A DNA stretch of 64,000 bases from Streptococcus downei MFe28 (lineage in GTDB: Bacteria > Bacillota > Bacilli > Lactobacillales > Streptococcaceae): assembly GCF_900459175.1 (NCBI RefSeq), contig NZ_UHFA01000002.1:1984001-2048000 (forward strand). Reading direction: 5' to 3'. This document shows, in pieces, positions 58,634 to 64,000 of the stretch (its first letter is position 1; every line of letters begins with the position of its first letter). The notes under the pieces were generated by a model, which was not told the origin of the DNA, did not search any database, and worked only from the letters and a program-made list of their open reading frames with translations. A program made the position numbers and the translations under genes.

Positions 58634-58910
58634 AACGTTTCGCTACCTCTTCCAAGGGAATACTGCGTCCAGCCTTATATTCAGCGATACTCTCAGCTAC
58701 TTCGGTTTGAAGCTGGTTAATTAAACGTTCACGTCTGAGCTCGTCCTCTGTCATTAATGGAATTTCTTTTCTCTCTACTACATTTTGCAAAAAGAGATTT
58801 AAAGTCTTAGTCATATCCGTCCCATTATCTGCTAAAACCTTCTTGGCCTTCCGCAAAAGCGTGGGATCCGTCTTAAATGAAACCTGAGTTCCTTCTTTTA
58901 TAGCTGGCAT
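58614..58910 (-). CDS. RelB/DinJ family antitoxin
   Basis: 98 residues: ribbon-helix-helix N-terminus (GTQVSFKTDPTLLRKAKKVL, GTDMTKTLNLFLQNVVERKE) and a charged C-terminal tail. Typical RelB/DinJ antitoxin that binds the operator and the toxin. First gene of the pair. Confidence 0.85.
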   Translation of the reverse strand: MPAIKEGTQVSFKTDPTLLRKAKKVLADNGTDMTKTLNLFLQNVVERKEIPLMTEDELRRERLINQLQTEVAESIAEYKAGRSIPLEEVAKRYGIEDL

Positions 58911-58975
58911 AAACTATCCTCCAAACTATTTTTTTGTATAGCTTATTATATATACTTTTTCGATAGATTTGGCAA

Positions 58976-59016
58976 GAAAAAACAATCCCACGTAGTAAAT
59001 GTGAGATTGCTTTGTT
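58976..59016. terminator. Terminator after valS
   Basis: CAATCCCAC / GTGAGATTG, 9-bp stem with one mismatch, flanked by A6 on the left and a T-rich tract on the right, so it can stop valS transcripts on the minus strand. Confidence 0.7.
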
Positions 59017-59024
59017 TTTTTATA

Positions 59025-61676
59025 TTACTTGGCCAACTTCTCCATCTCTTCAATCCGCACCACTGTGGCATCATACTTAGCTTGGTAGTCGGTTTGTTTT
59101 TGTCGCTCTTTCTCGACGATTTCTGGTTTGGCGTTTTGGACAAAGCGTTCGTTACCCAATTTCTTAGCAACCAGATCCAGTTCCTTTTGCCACTTGGCCA
59201 GTTCCTTGTTGAGGCGGGCTAATTCTTCTTCCACGTTGAGCAGGTCTGCGAGCGGCAAGAAGATTTCTGCACCAGAGATAAGAGCTGACATGGAGAGCTC
59301 AGGCGCTTCAAGTCTGCTTCCAATTTCCAGGTGCTCTGGATTGGTGAAGCGCTTAATATAGTTGACATTGGCCTTGAAGAAGGCTTCCAGCTCGCTATCA
59401 CTGGTCTTGACCAGCATGGTGATTGGCTTACTTGGCGCAACGTTGACTTCGGCACGCGCATTACGAACGGCACGAATCAGGTCCTTGAGGCTTTCCACGC
59501 CCTTGTGGGCTTCCGGATTTTCAAAGGCTGGGTTGACAGTCGGATAGTCGGCAACCACGATGGAGCCATCTGAGATTTGGCCGAAGATTTCTTCGGTGAC
59601 AAATGGCATGATTGGGTGGAGCAGACGGAGAATCTTGTCCAGGGTGTAGAGGAGAACGGAGCGGGTGATGACTTTTTTCGCTTCGTTATCGCTGTAGAGG
59701 ACTTCCTTGGTCAGCTCGACATACCAGTCGGCAAATTCATCCCAAATGAAATTGTAGAGAATATGGCCAGCCACACCGAACTCAAACTTGTCAAAGTTTT
59801 CGGTGACCTTGGCGATGGTTTCATTGAGGTTGTGGAGAATCCAGCGATCTGTCACGTTTCCTGCTTCGCTTGCTGCTACTTTGGCAACATTGGTTGTGGC
59901 TTCATCCAAGCTCAGGCCTTCATTATTCATAAGGATGTAGCGGGAAATATTCCAAATCTTGTTAATGAAATTCCAGCTGGCATCCATTTTTTCATAAGAG
60001 AAACGCACGTCTTGGCCCGGAGCTGAACCGTTGGACAGGAACCAACGCAGGGCGTCAGCACCATATTTATCAATAACATCCATCGGGTCAATACCATTGC
60101 CCAAAGACTTGGACATCTTGCGGCCCTGCTCGTCACGGATGAGACCGTGGATAAGGACATTCTTAAATGGTTGGCGACCTGTGAATTCCAATGATTGGAA
60201 AATCATACGAGACACCCAGAAGAAGATGATATCGTAACCAGTGACAAGCGTTGACGTTGGGAAGTAACGTTTGAAGTCTTCTGAGTCGACATCAGGCCAG
60301 CCCATGGTAGAGAATGGCCAGAGGGCAGAACTGAACCAAGTATCCAAGACATCTTCGTCTTGTTTCCATCCGTCGCCTTCTGGTGCTTCTTCGCCAACAT
60401 ACATTTCACCCTCAGCATTGTACCAAGCTGGGATTTGGTGACCCCACCAGAGCTGACGAGAGATAACCCAGTCATGGACATTTTCCATCCATTGAAGGAA
60501 GGTATCATTGAAACGCGGTGGGTAGAAATCAACCTTATCGTCTGTATCTTGGTTTGCGATAGCATTTTTGGCCAATTGGTCCATCTTGACGAACCATTGA
60601 GTAGACAAACGTGGTTCAACAGGCACACCTGTACGCTCTGAGTGACCAACTGAGTGAGTCATCTTTTCGATTTCAACAAGGGCACCGATTTCTTCCAATT
60701 TCTTAACAACGGCCTTACGTGCTTCAAAGCGGTCCATACCGTTGAATTCACCAGCCAATTCATTCATGGTACCATCATCGTTCATGACGTTGACTTGCGG
60801 CAAGTTATGACGTTGACCAACCAAGAAGTCATTAGGGTCATGAGCAGGAGTGATTTTAACCACACCAGTACCAAATTCAGGATCTGCGTGTTCATCGCCA
60901 ACGATTGGGATAGGTTTGTTCAAGATTGGCAAGATAACATTTTGACCAATCAAGTCTTTATAACGGTCATCATTTGGATTAACCGCTACGGCAGTATCCC
61001 CAAACATGGTTTCAGGACGAGTTGTTGCCACTTCAAGAGCACGTGAACCATCTTCCAACATGTAGTTCATGTGGTAGAAGGCACCTTCCACATCCTTGTG
61101 AATAACCTCGATATCAGAAAGGGCTGTGCGAGCTGCTGGGTCCCAGTTGATGATAAACTCACCACGGTAGATCCAGCCTTTTTTATAAAGCTCGACAAAG
61201 ACCTTGCGAACGGCTTTTGATAAACCTTCATCAAGGGTGAAACGCTCACGTGAGTAGTCTACAGAGAGACCCATCTTGCCCCATTGTTCCTTGATAGTAG
61301 CGGCATATTCGTCTTTCCATTCCCAGACTTTCGTCAAGAAAGATTCACGACCCAGGTCATAACGCGTAATGCCCTCACCACGCAAGCGCTCCTCAACCTT
61401 AGCCTGAGTCGCAATCCCCGCGTGGTCCATCCCTGGAAGCCAAAGCGTATCAAAACCTTGCATACGTTTTTGACGGATAATGATATCTTGTAAAGTTGTA
61501 TCCCAAGCGTGACCAAGGTGAAGCTTACCTGTAACGTTTGGTGGCGGAATGACGATAGAGTAAGGCTTAGCCTTTTTATCTCCTGAAGGCTTGAAAACAT
61601 CTTCATCAAGCCATTTTTGGTAACGACCAGCCTCAACCTCGGCTGGATTGTATTTAGGTGAAAGTTCTTTAGACAT
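59025..61676 (-). CDS. valS: Valyl-tRNA synthetase
   Basis: 883 residues, usual Gram-positive length. Class I synthetase: HLGH (HIGH motif, residues 53-56), KMSKS near 525, editing domain between ([17 protein letters not shown]), anticodon-binding helices and the C-terminal coiled-coil arm ([20 protein letters not shown]). ATG at 61676 has AAGGAG upstream inside the end of the preceding gene (8-bp overlap). It is controlled with its neighbours by a T-box about 1.7 kb upstream. Confidence 0.96.
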   Translation of the reverse strand: MSKELSPKYNPAEVEAGRYQKWLDEDVFKPSGDKKAKPYSIVIPPPNVTGKLHLGHAWDTTLQDIIIRQKRMQGFDTLWLPGMDHAGIATQAKVEERLRGEGITRYDLGRESFLTKVWEWKDEYAATIKEQWGKMGLSVDYSRERFTLDEGLSKAVRKVFVELYKKGWIYRGEFIINWDPAARTALSDIEVIHKDVEGAFYHMNYMLEDGSRALEVATTRPETMFGDTAVAVNPNDDRYKDLIGQNVILPILNKPIPIVGDEHADPEFGTGVVKITPAHDPNDFLVGQRHNLPQVNVMNDDGTMNELAGEFNGMDRFEARKAVVKKLEEIGALVEIEKMTHSVGHSERTGVPVEPRLSTQWFVKMDQLAKNAIANQDTDDKVDFYPPRFNDTFLQWMENVHDWVISRQLWWGHQIPAWYNAEGEMYVGEEAPEGDGWKQDEDVLDTWFSSALWPFSTMGWPDVDSEDFKRYFPTSTLVTGYDIIFFWVSRMIFQSLEFTGRQPFKNVLIHGLIRDEQGRKMSKSLGNGIDPMDVIDKYGADALRWFLSNGSAPGQDVRFSYEKMDASWNFINKIWNISRYILMNNEGLSLDEATTNVAKVAASEAGNVTDRWILHNLNETIAKVTENFDKFEFGVAGHILYNFIWDEFADWYVELTKEVLYSDNEAKKVITRSVLLYTLDKILRLLHPIMPFVTEEIFGQISDGSIVVADYPTVNPAFENPEAHKGVESLKDLIRAVRNARAEVNVAPSKPITMLVKTSDSELEAFFKANVNYIKRFTNPEHLEIGSRLEAPELSMSALISGAEIFLPLADLLNVEEELARLNKELAKWQKELDLVAKKLGNERFVQNAKPEIVEKERQKQTDYQAKYDATVVRIEEMEKLAK

Positions 61677-62730
61677 GTGTGTTCTCCTTAATTATTAGTT
61701 TCCTAATTAGTTTTTTAATTAATTTTTTAATTAGCTTCTTTTTTAATTTCTTATTTTGTTTCTTATTTATTTTCTTGCGTATTTTTATCTGTTCTTTTTT
61801 TAGTTTATTAACATCTTCTTTTGTTATATTATATTTTATATCCCATGATTTTTGTTTCAATCTATAGTTTAAATTATAAATTCCGTAATATTTCAACTCT
61901 AAATCTGTCTTATTTTTTTCTATCTTTTTTATTTGAGAAATATATTTATGACCTATATCGAAAATTTGATAAAGGAAAAAAATTTCTGAAGAAATTATAA
62001 TTAGCATTAAGATTACTGGCAGGATGTCTACTAGCAAATTTACTTTAATCAGATTATAAAAATTTAATAAAATAATTGTTAAATAAAGGGAATATAAATA
62101 AGGGAATACAAACACCATTATGAAAGAAAGGAATAAAATTATTTTTTCTTTTCGCGAATCAAAATTGAGCTTAGATAGCAATTTTATCAGGAAATATTGC
62201 AAAATTAAAAAAATAGTTGAAAAAAAAGATAAATATATATTGAGTATGTTGTTTACATTGTTTGCCCAGAAAAACATTATTGTATTTAAAAATATCAGTC
62301 CCCATCTTAAAAGATTCCATAGGGCAGCACGACCAATTCCTACCTCATTTTTTGAACGTTCCCAATCATATTTCAGGAGCAGTTCTAGGTATTGACTGAG
62401 CTTTTGTGACTTTTCCTCTGAGTAATCAAAATTACTTAAAAGATCCCAAATATGTCCATCTTTCATGTAATAATCATTAATATATTTTACATTCATATCA
62501 GAGCCATATGGATTGATTTGTGATTTAAGTCTACTAACTGCAGACTTCCTATTTTTTCCGTCTAGTAAATCAACAATTATCAACTTTATGCTTTTTCTCC
62601 ATTCAGAGCGTTCTTTAGTAATATAATCAAGTTGATTTCTTTTACTATTATTAACGAAAACTAAAATTGCACTCAAAATAGCCCCTAGACCAGCTCCACT
62701 AATTAGAGTAATAATCTGGCTTATTTCCAA
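61669..62730 (-). CDS. Uncharacterised membrane protein in the valS operon
   Basis: About 353 residues if TTG at 62730 is the start (GCGAGG upstream); an upstream in-frame TTG at 62796 is possible. An N-terminal membrane segment ([21 protein letters not shown]), a soluble part, then four hydrophobic segments and a Lys-rich end. The C-terminus is a 12-bp tandem repeat encoding KLIK/KLIR four times, ending against the valS RBS. Very AT-rich compared with valS and the acetyltransferase. Family not recognised; probably inserted between the two. Confidence 0.55.
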   Translation of the reverse strand: MEISQIITLISGAGLGAILSAILVFVNNSKRNQLDYITKERSEWRKSIKLIIVDLLDGKNRKSAVSRLKSQINPYGSDMNVKYINDYYMKDGHIWDLLSNFDYSEEKSQKLSQYLELLLKYDWERSKNEVGIGRAALWNLLRWGLIFLNTIMFFWANNVNNILNIYLSFFSTIFLILQYFLIKLLSKLNFDSRKEKIILFLSFIMVFVFPYLYSLYLTIILLNFYNLIKVNLLVDILPVILMLIIISSEIFFLYQIFDIGHKYISQIKKIEKNKTDLELKYYGIYNLNYRLKQKSWDIKYNITKEDVNKLKKEQIKIRKKINKKQNKKLKKKLIKKLIKKLIRKLIIKENTHV

Positions 62731-62796
62731 TCTTCTAACCTCGCTTTCGAAATTCTTCAATAAATCCCAACTGTTCAAATTTTTCGAACAGTTCAA

Positions 62797-63363
62797 CTAA
62801 CAGTTTAAACCCTCCCACTCACTCTTCAGCAAGCCATATATCAGACTGTCACAGCGATTTCCTTGGGCATCTTTGCGATCCCTCATGCGAGCTTCAAGAG
62901 TGAAACCAAGCTTCTCTGCAACTCGTTGGCTTTGGACATTGTAGCCAAAGCAGACCAGTTCAATCTTGTGAAGACCTAAATCTTTAAAACCTAGGTCAAT
63001 CAAGGCACTCGCCGCTTCGGGCACATAGCCTCGTCCCCAATAGTCTGGGTGCAAGGTATAGCCAAGTTCTAGCACATCGTCTTCGTGCCGATGGTTGAAA
63101 TCGACAGAACCGATGATGGTTTCGGTTCCCTTGACCACAATGCCGTAACCAGCTGGGAGATTGTCCTTTTCATTACGCTCGGGAAGGATATGCTCCAGAT
63201 AATAAATCTCATCTTCCAAGCTCTTGACGGGTGGAAAGCCTGCTGGATAGGCAACCTCTGGCAGACTAGCATAGGCATGGATATCCTCGACATCAGCTAC
63301 TGTACGGACTCGCAAGACAAGTCGCTCGGTCTCTATTCGTTTTGGTAATGCTGCTCTTGTCAT
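62797..63363 (-). CDS. GNAT family N-acetyltransferase (RimJ/RimL-like)
   Basis: 188 residues from ATG at 63363 (GGGAGG 5 bases upstream). RIETERLVLRVRTVADVEDI at the start, acetyl-CoA motif HPDYWGRGYVPEAASALIDLG and GLHKIELVCFGYNVQSQRVAEKLGF are the RimJ/RimL pattern. It may acetylate ribosomal-protein N-termini or amino groups of small molecules. It is the first gene after the T-box. Confidence 0.88.
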   Translation of the reverse strand: MTRAALPKRIETERLVLRVRTVADVEDIHAYASLPEVAYPAGFPPVKSLEDEIYYLEHILPERNEKDNLPAGYGIVVKGTETIIGSVDFNHRHEDDVLELGYTLHPDYWGRGYVPEAASALIDLGFKDLGLHKIELVCFGYNVQSQRVAEKLGFTLEARMRDRKDAQGNRCDSLIYGLLKSEWEGLNC

Positions 63364-63383
63364 CTTCCTCCCTCGCTTTCTAC

Positions 63384-63650
63384 AAAAAATCGCCCCTGCC
63401 ATCTATATGACAGGGACGAATGTGTTATCCGCGGTACCACCCAAATTCGGACGGTTAGCGTCCGCAACTTAATTATCTGCTTCGCTTAATTTTTCAGCAA
63501 CCAGTTTTGACATCTGTGCGGATTTCTCAGCAGGACCGCTTTCTGTAACAAATGGGTTTCAAAACACCTCTGATTTTTCTAATTCTAGCAGATTTTTCGA
63601 TAAATTGCAATTCCGTTTGAAGCATAGATAGGGAATTTTCTTACTTCCTT
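63384..63650 (-). promoter_or_regulatory. T-box leader (tRNA-sensing riboswitch)
   Basis: Minus strand contains the T-box core GGGTGGTACCGCGG (63442-63429) and a downstream terminator CCCTGTCAT/ATGGCAGGG followed by T6 (63415-63384). An AGAAAGC...TGCTGAGAAATCCGC block upstream resembles Stem I. The specifier codon is not certain; a GTT (Val) lies in AACTGGTTGCTG. Uncharged tRNA should release transcription of the acetyltransferase / membrane protein / valS unit. Confidence 0.85.
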
Positions 63651-63665
63651 CCTAGAGTCTGTTCC

Positions 63666-64000
63666 TTATTTCAATCCTCTGAAAGTTTCGCTTTTAATCC
63701 TATCAGCAGTAATACCTTGGTCAGCCAGAAAAGCCTTCATCGCCTTAACATCATCTGGCTGACCAGCCACAAGATAAGTGCCCCTGTTTCCGTATTTTTT
63801 CACAGCTTTTTCAAGACTAGCCTTACTTTGAGAAAGACTAGCGCTTCTGTCATAAGTGAACAGGGATTCTTGATTAGCCAGTCCTTTCATTTCTTCATCA
63901 AAAACGTTAACGCCTTTATCTAAGTGATTGAGGACTATTTCACGCTTGCCAGCCTGTTTAAGTGCCAAAGGACGCAAGGCTGCAATTCCTACATCTGAAG
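63666..64000 (-). CDS. FAD/NAD-binding reductase-like protein, C-terminal part
   Basis: The frame is open to the window edge (SDVGIAALRPLALKQAGKRE at its visible start). GIAALRPLAL and TYLVAGQPDDVKAMKAFLAD look like the NAD-binding half of ferredoxin-reductase/ferric-reductase-type flavoproteins (compare the usual GGVGITP and CGPxxM motifs, here degenerate). Partial, so the substrate and membrane parts cannot be judged. Confidence 0.55.
   Translation of the reverse strand, partial: SDVGIAALRPLALKQAGKREIVLNHLDKGVNVFDEEMKGLANQESLFTYDRSASLSQSKASLEKAVKKYGNRGTYLVAGQPDDVKAMKAFLADQGITADRIKSETFRGLK

Overview
The window is chromosomal DNA of a low-GC Gram-positive coccus, almost certainly a Streptococcus. 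The evidence is the vicR-vicK-vicX (walRK) operon with a one-membrane-segment VicK, trkA-trkH, a T-box in front of the valS cluster, a ribU gene behind an FMN riboswitch, and strong AGGAGG-type ribosome binding sites. The species cannot be fixed from the sequence.

Layout. Positions 1-10.3 kb form an accessory patch: the end of an ABC ATPase gene, a decayed IS1182-type element, a CPBP-family membrane protease between 17-bp direct repeats, an IS982-type element that has cut off a HigA-like antitoxin, a zeta-kinase / small protein / STAS-like operon (last gene broken), and a type III restriction-modification pair. From 10.4 to 17.3 kb lie housekeeping genes: mnmM (ytqB), a GIY-YIG protein, ytqA, a broken hexose-phosphate transporter gene, a PAP2 phosphatase, ribU with its riboswitch, an XRE regulator with a membrane partner, and trmL.

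Positions 17,503-43,980 are one complete integrative conjugative element (ICE) of about 26.5 kb. It is bounded by imperfect terminal inverted repeats and an exact 9-bp target duplication (TGCCTAAAA). It carries an ISLre2-family DDE transposase instead of an integrase, a HUH relaxase with MobC and an oriT-like hairpin cluster, a VirD4 coupling protein, a type IV secretion module (VirB4, VirB6-, VirB3-, VirB2- and VirB8-like proteins and a two-domain cell-wall hydrolase), an LPXTG surface protein, and a RepA_N replication initiator with 23-bp iterons inside its gene. This matches the TnGBS family. As in that family, the element sits 16 bp upstream of the -35 box of a promoter, here that of trmL. 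Two features stand out. Intrinsic-terminator hairpins lie between many transfer genes of one co-directional operon, downstream of a gene-free, hairpin-rich 308-bp leader, which suggests processive antitermination. A 41-residue protein ends in a sliding-clamp-binding motif.

To the right of the ICE lie trkA-trkH (K+ uptake), a short-chain dehydrogenase with a divergent MerR regulator at a 19-bp-spacer promoter, vicRKX, a polar amino-acid ABC transporter, an AAA+ ATPase, a YefM-YoeB and a ParE-RelB toxin-antitoxin pair, a HEPN-like orphan, and the T-box / acetyltransferase / membrane protein / valS cluster. The window ends inside a reductase-like gene. A palindromic MITE-like repeat occurs three times (15.2, 48.4 and 54.7 kb), once in a long, highly structured form. 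No rRNA, tRNA or CRISPR array was seen.
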